Shown here: positions 36,406 through 45,653 of the stretch, one piece after another | How the letters are laid out: the number at the start of each line of letters is the position of its first letter | How positions within the stretch are numbered: the stretch's first letter is position 1 | NCBI RefSeq assembly: GCF_008369915.1 | Contig: NZ_VSRN01000001.1 | Span: forward strand, 3,096,501 to 3,160,500 | Direction: 5' to 3' | DNA from: Dyadobacter sp. UC 10 | Lineage (GTDB): Bacteria; Bacteroidota; Bacteroidia; Cytophagales; Spirosomataceae | Length of the DNA stretch: 64,000 nt | Program-made: the position numbers and the translations under genes | The notes under the pieces: generated by a model | The model's database searches: none | What the model was told of the DNA's origin: nothing | The model's input: the letters and a program-made list of their open reading frames with translations, nothing else

Positions 36406-36446
36406 TGCCACGAATGCATTCGTGCAACATTCGTGAATTCGTGGCA
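36406..36446. repeat. ATTCGTG-word inverted repeat between oxoprolinase and transporter
   Basis: TGCCACGAAT at 36406-36415 pairs perfectly with ATTCGTGGCA at 36437-36446. The interior repeats the same word (CGAATGCATTCGTG, CATTCGTGAATTCG). The hairpin fills nearly the whole spacer, from the oxoprolinase stop codon to 8 bases before the transporter start. Confidence 0.75.
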
Positions 36447-39400
36447 CTAAGAATTACCCCAACCCCCACCACCAGGCGTTTCAATGATCAGAATATCACC
36501 TTTTTGAACTTCCAGACTGCATATACCCTGCAGTTCCGAAATTTCACCCTCAGAAACCAACGTATCCTTCCCGCACAATCCGGCCGCACCGCCATGAAGT
36601 CCGTAGGGTGCCTGCTTTCTATGTTGACCGAGCAATGTAACCCGCAAAGGTTCAAGAAACTGTATGTTACGAACAATACCGTCGCCGCCATTGAATTGCC
36701 CTTTCCCGCCTGAATTTTGACGAATGCCGAATTCAAGCAAACGCACAGGATACTTTCGTTCCAGTTGCTCAGGATCGGTAATGCGCGTATTAGTCATGTG
36801 CTGGTGCACCGCCGACCGACCGTGAAAACCATTTCCAGCGCCGGTACCACCGCCGATCGTCTCATAATAGCCAAACTTTTCATCCCCAAAAAGAAAATTA
36901 TTCATCGTCCCCTGACTGCACGCGGCGAGTCTGAAAGCTTTCAAAAGTGTATCGACTAGCCGCTGACTTATCTCGGTATTACCACCCACCACAGCCGGAC
37001 ATTCAAATGGATCGTCCGAAAAATGCGGATGCAAAAAGCTGTTGTCAGGCAGCTTGATCTCCACTTCCCTCATTAAACCATCATTTAACGGAATTTCTTT
37101 TCCTACCAGCAATCTCAAAACGTACAGAATCGCGCTGTACAGAATAGAAATATTTGCATTCAGGTTATTAGGATGGACATTGGAAGTGCCTGCAAAATCA
37201 AAAAGCTGCTTGCCGGGCTTAATGGAAATGTGAACCTGAATCTGATGTCCGTCGTCGAGGTATTCTATGGCTTCAAATTCCTGCTCAAGCAGCGGCTCCA
37301 TGGCGCTTTGCAGTTGCAGCGCCGCAGTTTCTTTGAGCATTTGCATATACTTTTTCACTTCTGTCAGTCCGTGCGTAGCCACCAATTTCAAAAACTGCTC
37401 GCTACCTTTTCGAAGTGCCGAAAGTGCGGCGATCATATCGGCTTCATTTGACAGAAACGAACGGGTAGGGTAGGGATTTTCACAAAATAACTTTCGGATA
37501 CTATTCCACTGATATTCACCTGACTTGACCAGATATTGGGGTAAAATCACAACGCCTTCTTCGGCCAGACAAGTCGCATCGGGCGGCATCGAACCCGGCG
37601 TTTTTCCGCCCACTTCTGCGTGGTGCGCGCGGTTGATTACGTAGCCGATGCATTCATTTTCATTTGTAAAAACACCGGAAATCAATGTGATATCGGGTAA
37701 ATGCGAGCCGCCGTAACGCGGGTGATTGGTAATTACTACGTCGCCCGGATGAATTGAAATAGCTTCAAGCACTAACCTTCCGCAAATGCCCATACTACCC
37801 AAATGCACGGGAATATGCTGGGCGTTCACCAGCAATTCGCCTTCTGCATCGAGTAGCGCGCAGGAAAAATCGAGCCGCTCTCTGACATTCACCGAAAATG
37901 CAGTCCGTTGCAGCTGAACACCCATTTCCTCTGCAATTGCTTTGAAACGATTTGTGAAAAGTTGCAGCGCTACCTCTTCGCTATGTTGTTCTTTATCAAT
38001 GGTTTTTGCCTCTATTTTGAAAATAATTGCTTCCTTATTTTCCTGTATCACAAGCTGCCAGCCAGCCGGAATGTAGGAGGTAGAAGTGTTGTTCAGCAAA
38101 ATTGCAGGACCTTCAATTGCGTCGCCGACATGGAGTAAGTCCCATTCAAAAATCTCAATGGTTTTCTTTTGGTCAAAATAGGGTATCAACTCTTTGCTGG
38201 CAGCCGCTCTTTCGCCTTCTTTTCTAATATTGGTTGGGTCAAAATGCTGCGCGGCTTCCTGGATTTTGAGCTTGACACTTTCCAGTTCCACGATCATATT
38301 TTCGGGATAGTAACCAAACTGGGCACGATACGCCGCTTCAAAGGCAAGAAGGGTTCCATCTCCCTGGTACGGTATTTCAATCACATTCTCCTGACCTGAA
38401 AACCGGAGGTAGCAATTGAAAAAGGCTATTTCCGTCGCATACACGCCCTGCATGCTCAACTTATCTTCGCCCGCCGCGATCAACTCTCGTTGCATAGCGA
38501 CAATATGCGATTTGGCTTCTTGCCAGGGTAGCAATATCTGTTTCGCCTCAATAGTACTCAACAGCGCCTCGCCCATTCCTACTGCGCTGAAAAGTCCTGC
38601 GTCGTAGGGGATAATAACCCTCGAAATGCCCAGCAGCTCGGCTAGCTGACAGCTGTGCAAGCCACCGGCGCCGCCGAAAGTGATCAGAGCAAAATCTGCC
38701 GGATTAATCCCTTTTTCCACCGAGATCTTGCGAATCGCGTCGGCCATTTTTTCGTTGGCGATGCTTTCCAGTCCGGTCAGTATTTCGAGTGAAGAAAGCC
38801 GGTTGCCCGTTTTTTCCTGAATGGAATCCTGCAATTTTTTCAATCCAAAAATTGCAGCGTCCGGATTGATCGGAATGCCGAATTTGGAAATATCCAGCTT
38901 GCCTAGCAGCAGGTTCACATCTGTAATCGTAAGCGGCCCGCCCGCTCCGTAACAAGCTGGTCCCGGTGCAGCGCCCGCACTTTCAGGCCCTACTTGCAGA
39001 GAAAATCCGTCAAACCAGCAAACTGAACCGCCTCCTGCTGCTACGGTTTCAATGGCGAGCGTCGGGTTATGAAATTCGATCCCGTCAATTTCTGTCACGT
39101 ATTTTAGCTCTGGCTCTCCGTCGATGAGCGCAGTGTCCGTACTTGTCCCGCCCATATCGAAGGTAATTGCCTTGGGAAAACCAAGTCGCTTAGCCAGATT
39201 TGCCGCCGCGATCATTCCGCCCGCCGGGCCGCTCAGTAAACTGTCTTTGGCACGAAATCCGTTCGCCTCTGCCAGGCTACCTGTGCTGGTCATCACTTTC
39301 AAACTGCCGCTATGCAGCGAAGCTTTGATACTGGTCAAATACCGGTCGAGAACCGGATCGAGGTACGCATTGACGACGGCAGTTTGCGTGCGTCTGAGGT

Positions 39401-40187
39401 AATGTGAGAATGGAAAGAGGCTTGAAGAAGCTGAAATGTACTTTGCTCCCGACTTTTTCAGTGAGTTGATAATTTCAATTTCATGTGCATTGTTTTTGTA
39501 AGAATGCAACAGAGAAACAGCGACTGACTCGTAATCAGTCGCTAATTCGTCGTCTTCTAAACTTGGTTGAAGTAAAATATTCCCGTCAGCATCCATTCTT
39601 TCGGTTATCTCCAGCACTGCTGCATATAGCAATTTAGGCTCCGGGATATTCAGTTGAAATAGTGACGGACGCTGCTGATTTCCAATATACAGCAGATCTT
39701 TAAAGCCTTTTGTGACTAGCAGCAACGTTTTTGCACCCTTTCTTTCCAGCAGCGCGTTGGTTCCTTTCGTAGTACCCAGCCGCATTTCAATAGGAGGCAA
39801 TGCATTATGGATCGGAGTTTGCGTCAGAAGTCTGGCAGCCAGGATCGGCGCTTCTTCTCCGGTAGTAATTTCGAAATCGGCAGGGTTATCGAGAGGGAGG
39901 TCATCGGCAAGTGTGAGGGTATTGTCGCCATAGTTGACAGCTTTTAACTGACTGGTTATACCAGCTATTTCAAACGAATAGCCATCGAGGAGGTTAGTAT
40001 CGAAATGCCAGTTTACTTCAAAATAATACGTAAACGGAGCCGCCTTACCCATGATCCTTCCCCTCAAACAACCTGAACTCAAAACCTTAATCCGGCTCTT
40101 TTTTCCATCCGGCGCAATCGCCAGACAATCCGTAAATGTCCCTCCGGTATCGATCCAGATTTTCCAGGGAATAGGGTAACTATTCAA
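36447..40187 (-). CDS. fused 5-oxoprolinase / hydantoinase A-B
   Basis: This 1246-residue cytoplasmic enzyme matches the size and order of ATP-dependent 5-oxoprolinase (OPLAH-like) or N-methylhydantoinase with both subunits fused. The HyuA half starts [16 protein letters not shown] and has an actin-like phosphate motif at [35 protein letters not shown] follows at ~495. The HyuB half (from ~735) starts [20 protein letters not shown] and includes [17 protein letters not shown], ending [15 protein letters not shown]. 5-Oxoprolinase opens 5-oxo-L-proline to glutamate using ATP. The YcsG-like transporter behind it supports this assignment. N-terminal 5-oxoproline is common in cyclised Gln peptides. 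Confidence 0.92.
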   Translation of the reverse strand: MNSYPIPWKIWIDTGGTFTDCLAIAPDGKKSRIKVLSSGCLRGRIMGKAAPFTYYFEVNWHFDTNLLDGYSFEIAGITSQLKAVNYGDNTLTLADDLPLDNPADFEITTGEEAPILAARLLTQTPIHNALPPIEMRLGTTKGTNALLERKGAKTLLLVTKGFKDLLYIGNQQRPSLFQLNIPEPKLLYAAVLEITERMDADGNILLQPSLEDDELATDYESVAVSLLHSYKNNAHEIEIINSLKKSGAKYISASSSLFPFSHYLRRTQTAVVNAYLDPVLDRYLTSIKASLHSGSLKVMTSTGSLAEANGFRAKDSLLSGPAGGMIAAANLAKRLGFPKAITFDMGGTSTDTALIDGEPELKYVTEIDGIEFHNPTLAIETVAAGGGSVCWFDGFSLQVGPESAGAAPGPACYGAGGPLTITDVNLLLGKLDISKFGIPINPDAAIFGLKKLQDSIQEKTGNRLSSLEILTGLESIANEKMADAIRKISVEKGINPADFALITFGGAGGLHSCQLAELLGISRVIIPYDAGLFSAVGMGEALLSTIEAKQILLPWQEAKSHIVAMQRELIAAGEDKLSMQGVYATEIAFFNCYLRFSGQENVIEIPYQGDGTLLAFEAAYRAQFGYYPENMIVELESVKLKIQEAAQHFDPTNIRKEGERAAASKELIPYFDQKKTIEIFEWDLLHVGDAIEGPAILLNNTSTSYIPAGWQLVIQENKEAIIFKIEAKTIDKEQHSEEVALQLFTNRFKAIAEEMGVQLQRTAFSVNVRERLDFSCALLDAEGELLVNAQHIPVHLGSMGICGRLVLEAISIHPGDVVITNHPRYGGSHLPDITLISGVFTNENECIGYVINRAHHAEVGGKTPGSMPPDATCLAEEGVVILPQYLVKSGEYQWNSIRKLFCENPYPTRSFLSNEADMIAALSALRKGSEQFLKLVATHGLTEVKKYMQMLKETAALQLQSAMEPLLEQEFEAIEYLDDGHQIQVHISIKPGKQLFDFAGTSNVHPNNLNANISILYSAILYVLRLLVGKEIPLNDGLMREVEIKLPDNSFLHPHFSDDPFECPAVVGGNTEISQRLVDTLLKAFRLAACSQGTMNNFLFGDEKFGYYETIGGGTGAGNGFHGRSAVHQHMTNTRITDPEQLERKYPVRLLEFGIRQNSGGKGQFNGGDGIVRNIQFLEPLRVTLLGQHRKQAPYGLHGGAAGLCGKDTLVSEGEISELQGICSLEVQKGDILIIETPGGGGWGNS

Positions 40188-40361
40188 AATGATTTAAAGA
40201 TTTAGAGAAATGACAATTTAGGTGCAAATAGTTTGAAAAGCTGTGACTCAGCTAGTATTTTGACAAAAAAATAAGCTATGATTATAGGCCGGATCGTAAT
40301 CATATTTTGTCTTTCAGAATCTAAATCTTTATCTTTAAATACATCATAAAGGAAATCCGCT

Positions 40362-40595
40362 ATGGAAGTTAAAGAACGAATTGTCAGCCAAATCAATCAG
40401 ATTGATGACGAAGCTTTGCTTTCTGAGCTTGAATTGATCCTTGTCAATCTTGTATCTGACAGTCAGGTACCTTATCGGCTTACTGATCAAATGAAAGCTT
40501 CCATTGACCTTGGAGAGGCTGATTTTCGTGAGGGCAGAACTGCTGAACACAATCATTTAATGAATGAAATGAAGGAATGGCTGAAAGAACGATAA
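40362..40595 (+). CDS. ParD-like antitoxin (putative)
   Basis: This 77-residue acidic protein overlaps the start of a ParE/RelE-type toxin gene by 19 bases. The N-terminal half (MEVKERIVSQINQIDDEALLS) is helical. The C-terminal half, with IDLGEADFREGRTAEHNHLM, is typical of antitoxins that wrap around ParE toxins in Bacteroidota. It should neutralise the toxin and repress the shared promoter, although an obvious DNA-binding motif is not seen. Confidence 0.82.
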   Translation: MEVKERIVSQINQIDDEALLSELELILVNLVSDSQVPYRLTDQMKASIDLGEADFREGRTAEHNHLMNEMKEWLKER

Positions 40596-40879
40596 CCTGG
40601 GCTAGAAATGCCTCGATTGAATTACGTTCCATTCTTGAATTTTATGCAGAAAGAAACCAGAGCACTACTTACTCCCAGTGGCTGCTCAGGGAAATGAATT
40701 ATCGCGCAAGCTTGATTGCTCATTTTCCTAAAATTGGTAGGGTTACAGATCGTAAGGATATACGTATTTTTCCTTTTCAACATTACGGGATTTTGTACAA
40801 ATTCTCAGAGAGCAAAATCCATATTTTATCGGTATGGGATTTTCGGAGAAATCCTGACGATCGGATTGACAAGAGATAA
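40577..40879 (+). CDS. ParE/RelE-superfamily toxin
   Basis: This 100-residue protein has the ParE/RelE fold pattern: ITWARNASIELRSILEFYAER at the start, a central SLIAHFPKIGR with the typical Pro-x-x-Gly-Arg turn, then FPFQHYGILYKFSESKIHIL and WDFRRNPD at the end. Such toxins inhibit gyrase or cleave mRNA at the ribosome; which applies here is unclear. It is translated from a start inside the antitoxin gene. The pair is an isolated two-gene module between unrelated operons. Confidence 0.88.
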   Translation: MAERTITWARNASIELRSILEFYAERNQSTTYSQWLLREMNYRASLIAHFPKIGRVTDRKDIRIFPFQHYGILYKFSESKIHILSVWDFRRNPDDRIDKR

Positions 40880-40883
40880 ATAT

Positions 40884-41762
40884 TCAACCCAACTTCTCCA
40901 GAAACCCCCGCTGATACTCGCGCGGCGACACTCCGATCGTCTTCTTGAAAACCCTGTTGAAATTCGTTACGTTGTCAAAACCTGTCTGGTAACTGACGTC
41001 TGAAAAGCCGTCGAATTTGCCGGAAACGATGATTTTGCAGGCTTCATTGATGCGGACTTCGTTGAGGAAGCTGACGAAAGTTTTGTCTGTGTGTTTTTTG
41101 AAATACCGGCAGAATGCCTGCGGGGTAAGGTTAGCTACTTCTGAAATCTCGGCCAGGGAAATGTGGCTTTTGTAGTGGCCGACCAGATACTGAAAGATCC
41201 TGTCCATTCTGATTCCTTCTACTTCCGAAATCCGGTGTTCGCTGTTGCTGGTGGCGAGCGGTTTTAATTCTTTTGTTGTCGAGAAGTGATGCAAAAGGGA
41301 GATGAATGCCGCCACGCGCTGACTTTCTTTGTGTCGCATTACCTCTCTGATCGTGCTTTTGATCATTTCGTTGTCACCTTCCGGGAGTTGAAATCCATTG
41401 TGCAAGCCGCTCACAAACTTGCGGATTCCCGTCATTTCGGGCAGACTTAATATGTTTTGCGAAAGGTGGATCGGGTCAAAAAAGATCGAAACGGAATGTA
41501 CCTGTTTCGGCTCGGTTGTATTAAAATACGATTCGTCGCTCTTGAAAATGTGGGATTGATTGGCACCGATAATATACACTTCACCCGACTCGAAACGCTG
41601 CATATAATTGCCCGCAATCAGGATTCCCGATCCTTCCACCACCCACTCGATCTGCACCTCGCGATGCCGGTGAAGGTGGTTATAGTAATGTGGCAAAATG
41701 TTCTCCTGCACCACAATGGTACTTTCTTTTGAAACCGGTATGGTGAACTGAACGACCTTCAT
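40884..41762 (-). CDS. AraC-family transcriptional regulator
   Basis: This 292-residue regulator has an N-terminal cupin-like sensing domain (HYYNHLHRHREVQIEWVVEGSG at ~25-46, continuing to FKSDESYF). Two C-terminal helix-turn-helix motifs (~195-285) carry ISLAEISEVANLTPQAFCRYF and FSDVSYQTGFDNVTNFNRVF with GVSPREYQRG. This organisation usually senses a sugar or related ligand. It lies immediately downstream of the ThuA/cupredoxin gene on the same strand, with a terminator between, and probably regulates that cluster. It resembles the second AraC protein at 58119-58979. Confidence 0.93.
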   Translation of the reverse strand: MKVVQFTIPVSKESTIVVQENILPHYYNHLHRHREVQIEWVVEGSGILIAGNYMQRFESGEVYIIGANQSHIFKSDESYFNTTEPKQVHSVSIFFDPIHLSQNILSLPEMTGIRKFVSGLHNGFQLPEGDNEMIKSTIREVMRHKESQRVAAFISLLHHFSTTKELKPLATSNSEHRISEVEGIRMDRIFQYLVGHYKSHISLAEISEVANLTPQAFCRYFKKHTDKTFVSFLNEVRINEACKIIVSGKFDGFSDVSYQTGFDNVTNFNRVFKKTIGVSPREYQRGFLEKLG

Positions 41763-41803
41763 AGGTGCTTGGGAATGCGCTTCTTTGTGTGTTTTTAATC
41801 AAA

Positions 41804-41837
41804 AAATCCGTCAGCTTGATCTTTGCATGACGGATTT
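41804..41837 (-). terminator. terminator after the ThuA/cupredoxin gene
   Basis: A perfect 10-bp stem (AAATCCGTCA at 41804-41813 with TGACGGATTT at 41828-41837) is followed on the minus strand by TTTTTTGATT. It lies 22 bases past the stop of the 1252-residue protein gene. Confidence 0.85.
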
Positions 41838-41859
41838 CTTGACTTATAATAATCAGTTA

Positions 41860-44800
41860 TCAAAGACTTTTTTCGTCTTTAACAACTTTCATAACTCCCT
41901 TCATTAAGCGCCAGTGGCCAGGGAATGTGCAAACAAATGGATAATCACCTACTTCATTTGGCACCTGGAATTTCAAACGGTAAGTCTGGCCCGGGTTAAC
42001 CAACGGAGTTGCTGCAAGGACCTGCGGGATATTGGGTACATAGTTTTTCTCTGCACCATCCTTTGCCGTGATCATTTTGTCAGCCGCAGTACCTATGATT
42101 TCCAAGGACTTTGGTTTTCCGATCACCACATTATGCTGCATCGCATCCGGGTTTTCGAATACCAGCTCGACCGTTTTACCGGCAACTGCTTTGAACTCGG
42201 TCAATGTAAACTTCATCTCCTCGCGGATCGCTTTGATCTGTACGATCTGCACATTCGGATCGTTAGTTGTCTCTTCCTTAATTCCATAAGATTCCAGGAA
42301 CGGAGTCAGTTTGCTGCTCAGATCGTCGGTAACCTCAGATTTAAGAGAAGCCAGCAATTTCTTGCCTTCGTCATTTGCTGTCTCCTTCCGTTTTGGGTTC
42401 CAGGAGCCCAGTACTCCTTTGAAAACTGCATTGCGACCCTGCGGATCAAGAGTTTGGGCTGTTTTTAACAAATCCAAAACTTCATTTCCGCTCGCATAAG
42501 AAGTATAACCGCGGGTAGCGCGTTCCAAAGCAAAGTCCGACAACCGATCCAGCCTGCGTACCTCGAACGATTTGCTCATGGTGTTGTTCTTGTTCTCGTC
42601 TTTTTCAGGAACCACATTGTCCACGTCCACAGTGGCTGTGACTGTAACCTTACCTGCTTCATCAGAAGTAAAGCCGAAACCCGAGCGCCACGGACCATTA
42701 TTTCCTTCGGTCAGTTTCACGGTTTCTCCCGGAGCGATACCATTTGTCAGCTGGCGGCTAACGTAGTTACTGTTTAGCGAGCGGCTTCTTACACCGACAT
42801 TCACAACTGGTACCAGCTCTTTCGGCACGGCTACGCTTCCCTGATTTGTAATTTCGATTACTACTTTGGCATATTCACGAACATACGGCTTAGCGGGCTC
42901 AATGGTAATATTGGTAATCGCCAGTTCAGCTGATCCCTGTGTCGTCACTTTGCTCGCACCGTGGTTATCGTGGTTCATGGTTGAATGGTCTATCGGCTTT
43001 TCCGCTTCTGCTTTTTGAGCAGTTGCAGTAGCGGAACCGGCCTTTCCAGCGCGTTGTGCGAGGTATTTTTTGCGTAAAGCGCCGTCGTGCGAGTTTAGTA
43101 CTGCTGCAAATGCATCGGGCATCCAGCGATCGTCGGCTTGTGCGTAAGTATCGAGCAGAGTCAAAACCGCAGTTTCTACTTCAGGTGTTAAAGGAATATC
43201 GGCAAACCGCAGCAGCGAATTCATCGAGACCAATGCGTCTTTATCATGCAAAGCGTCGACCGCTAGCAGGGTTTGGGCAGTAGCAGGCGTCGAAGGCAAA
43301 ACCTGAACAGCCGTTTTACGCACATCCGCAGCCGGGTGCTTCAATGCTTCATTCACAGCCGCCAGAACCTGAGGATCTTCAATCGCATTTAAACCATGTA
43401 AAGTCCACAGCGCGTGAATAGCAGCCACATTCAGGCCGATTTCATCTACCGATTTGTCTTTAACCAACGCAACCAGTTTCGAAACAACATCCTTGTTACC
43501 ACGCTCAACCAAAAGCCGCTGCGCGTGACGGCGCCATAGCATATTGGTGTTTTTCAGAGTAGCCACCAGCTCGTCGGGACGGTCTTTGCTTAATGTGATC
43601 GGCGTATATTTTGGTGCGTTTTTCCAGGCAATTCTATATAAACGACCGTGGGTGAAATCACGTAAATCAGTCTCGTAAGCATTTCCAGCGCCGTTTTCAG
43701 AACCTTTCGGAGTAGGATTGTGCTGGATAATATAGCTGTACCAGTCGGCTACCCAGACAGCTCCGTCGGGTCCCACTTCTGCAAAAACCGGAGATACCCA
43801 TTCATCTGCGCCTGCCAGTAAATTAAAACCAAGCTGATCCTCGAAATCGGTACCTTTTTGGACCATGAAATTTTGGTGCAAAATGTGCCCGGTAGGTTCG
43901 GAAACGAAGGCTACTTTGTTCCAATACTTCTTGGGATAGGCGCGGGCGGTGTAAAAGTTATGTCCTGCCGCCGCTGTAAATCCGCCAAACACGTCAACCT
44001 GGCGCACTTTTGGGGTAATTGGCTGCATATCCTTGTGCGTATCCGTACTCCGGCCGCCATTATCTACTTTGCTTTTGCCAAAATACCGGTTTGGAATTGC
44101 CGAGTACCAGCCGTGGGAATTGTTGGCAGTGGAGCCAAAGAGGTCGCCACTTTCATTGAAACCCAATCCCCAGGTATTATTAGAGGTTTTGGTCACGATT
44201 TCCATATCAGAACCATCGGGTTTGAAGCGGAAAAGCGCCTGTCCGAAATTCAACGAATCACTTTGTCCAACTTTCCCTTTAAATCCGGAATAGCCTACCG
44301 AACCGTAAACCCAGTTATCAAAACCGTAATGCAGGTTAGATGGTCCCGCGTGGGTATCTCCTGTTCCAAAACCGGAGAAAAGTATCTTCTTCACATCCGC
44401 TTTGTCGTCCCCATCAGTATCTTGTAAAAACAGCATGTGAGGTGCCTGCGAAACGACCAGGCCACCATTTGCGAAAGTTAACCCTGTTGGAATACTCAAA
44501 TCATCGGAAAACTTCGTGAATTTGTCGGCTTTACCATCTTTGTTGGTGTCTTCGCAAATCAGGATATAGTCGCTTCCGCCTGTATCTTTTCTTTCGTTCG
44601 GATAGTCTTTTGTAATTAAAACAAACAATCTGCCGCGCTCGTCCCACGTCATCGCGATCGGGTGCATGACATCGGGTTCGTGTGCGAAAACATCGAGCGT
44701 AAAATCAACCGGGATTTGGATATGTTTCACAGATTCCTCCGGCGAAAGCGGCAATTGCTGCATTTGCGGACCAGGACGCTGCTCGTAGTTAGGCAATTTG

Positions 44801-45618
44801 GCTTCGCGGTATTCAAATGGTTTGGGTGCCAATGCGGCCAGTGCTTTTCTCGCATCGTCATTCACCGCCCACAGGATACCTTTTTCGATCAGATCCTGAA
44901 AACCCTGAACTGCCCAGGTACGCTCGTCGTGACCGTAAGCAGTGTAAAAAATGCGGCCTTTTCCGTGCGTTCTCACCCAGGTATAAGGTTCTTTCTGAAC
45001 ACCCGGCTTGTCTTTTTCCTGATCCTTTTGAATGGTACGTTCCGTCAGAACGATATTATCAGGCTGCAATTGGTTATGCAGGTAAGTTTCATCGATGGTT
45101 TTAAAAGGCTTCACGCCAGCAATCGCAGGATGCTCAGGCTGCGCCCAAACAGGCTGAATGGTGTCAAAAGTGTGACGCCAGAACTGCCCGCCGATCAGTT
45201 TCACCACTTCCGGGTTGTTGCGGAAACAATAGGACGCGCAGTGAATAGGGATAAAACCCTTACCGCTCGCCACATAATCCAGCAAAGCTTTCGCCTGCTG
45301 CGGCGCGATCGAATCGTGGTTTGCGTACAGCATGAGCGCGTCATACTTGTTAAGCGTCTCGGGATTCAGGTCGTTGAGATCGTCGGTATAGGTAAAATTG
45401 AAACCTTTCGGTCCCAATGCCGCCATGATCTGCGGTACGCGCTCAGCGGGCTTGTGGTGCCCGTTGTCGCCCAGAAACAGGATTTCCAGCCGTCGCGCCT
45501 TGGAAGAAGCTTCGCCTTTCGAGGACGTGGATTTAACCGACGCGTTCTGTGAGGATGGCTGAGAGGCACAGCCCAGCAGGACGATACCAAGGATAAAGGA
45601 TAAGGCTTTGGTTTTCAT
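41860..45618 (-). CDS. multidomain ThuA / membrane-bound-dehydrogenase-like / cupredoxin lipoprotein
   Basis: This 1252-residue lipoprotein starts at the ATG ending at 45618 (MKTKALSFILGIVLLGC, lipobox LLGC). Order of domains: ThuA-like glutamine-amidotransferase fold (~45-265, EILFLGDNGHHKPAERV, IPIHCASYCF); a PVC-type sugar-dehydrogenase-like beta-propeller (~290-680, AMTWDERGRLFVLITKDYP); HEAT-like repeats (~690-860); a CARDB-like domain (~905-1025); a linker; and a C-terminal blue-copper domain. Copper ligands His1162, Cys1230, His1235 and Met1239 are all present (VCTFPGHWRLMKG). It could oxidise a sugar and hand electrons to copper, acting in the periplasm. It is co-directional with the Gfo/Idh gene 35 bases upstream. 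Confidence 0.9.
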   Translation of the reverse strand: MKTKALSFILGIVLLGCASQPSSQNASVKSTSSKGEASSKARRLEILFLGDNGHHKPAERVPQIMAALGPKGFNFTYTDDLNDLNPETLNKYDALMLYANHDSIAPQQAKALLDYVASGKGFIPIHCASYCFRNNPEVVKLIGGQFWRHTFDTIQPVWAQPEHPAIAGVKPFKTIDETYLHNQLQPDNIVLTERTIQKDQEKDKPGVQKEPYTWVRTHGKGRIFYTAYGHDERTWAVQGFQDLIEKGILWAVNDDARKALAALAPKPFEYREAKLPNYEQRPGPQMQQLPLSPEESVKHIQIPVDFTLDVFAHEPDVMHPIAMTWDERGRLFVLITKDYPNERKDTGGSDYILICEDTNKDGKADKFTKFSDDLSIPTGLTFANGGLVVSQAPHMLFLQDTDGDDKADVKKILFSGFGTGDTHAGPSNLHYGFDNWVYGSVGYSGFKGKVGQSDSLNFGQALFRFKPDGSDMEIVTKTSNNTWGLGFNESGDLFGSTANNSHGWYSAIPNRYFGKSKVDNGGRSTDTHKDMQPITPKVRQVDVFGGFTAAAGHNFYTARAYPKKYWNKVAFVSEPTGHILHQNFMVQKGTDFEDQLGFNLLAGADEWVSPVFAEVGPDGAVWVADWYSYIIQHNPTPKGSENGAGNAYETDLRDFTHGRLYRIAWKNAPKYTPITLSKDRPDELVATLKNTNMLWRRHAQRLLVERGNKDVVSKLVALVKDKSVDEIGLNVAAIHALWTLHGLNAIEDPQVLAAVNEALKHPAADVRKTAVQVLPSTPATAQTLLAVDALHDKDALVSMNSLLRFADIPLTPEVETAVLTLLDTYAQADDRWMPDAFAAVLNSHDGALRKKYLAQRAGKAGSATATAQKAEAEKPIDHSTMNHDNHGASKVTTQGSAELAITNITIEPAKPYVREYAKVVIEITNQGSVAVPKELVPVVNVGVRSRSLNSNYVSRQLTNGIAPGETVKLTEGNNGPWRSGFGFTSDEAGKVTVTATVDVDNVVPEKDENKNNTMSKSFEVRRLDRLSDFALERATRGYTSYASGNEVLDLLKTAQTLDPQGRNAVFKGVLGSWNPKRKETANDEGKKLLASLKSEVTDDLSSKLTPFLESYGIKEETTNDPNVQIVQIKAIREEMKFTLTEFKAVAGKTVELVFENPDAMQHNVVIGKPKSLEIIGTAADKMITAKDGAEKNYVPNIPQVLAATPLVNPGQTYRLKFQVPNEVGDYPFVCTFPGHWRLMKGVMKVVKDEKSL

Positions 45619-45653
45619 TACCGATATTGCGGTGCGCTGCACCTTTTCGTTTG

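Noticed and set aside
35243..36484. Longer start for the transporter (413 residues)
   Set aside because: The extra 29 residues overlap the oxoprolinase gene and are not transporter-like; the ATG at 36397 precedes the first membrane segment normally.
44662..45552. A 296-codon plus-strand frame opposite the ThuA domain
   Set aside because: Very Arg/Phe-rich shadow of the minus-strand gene; no domain seen.
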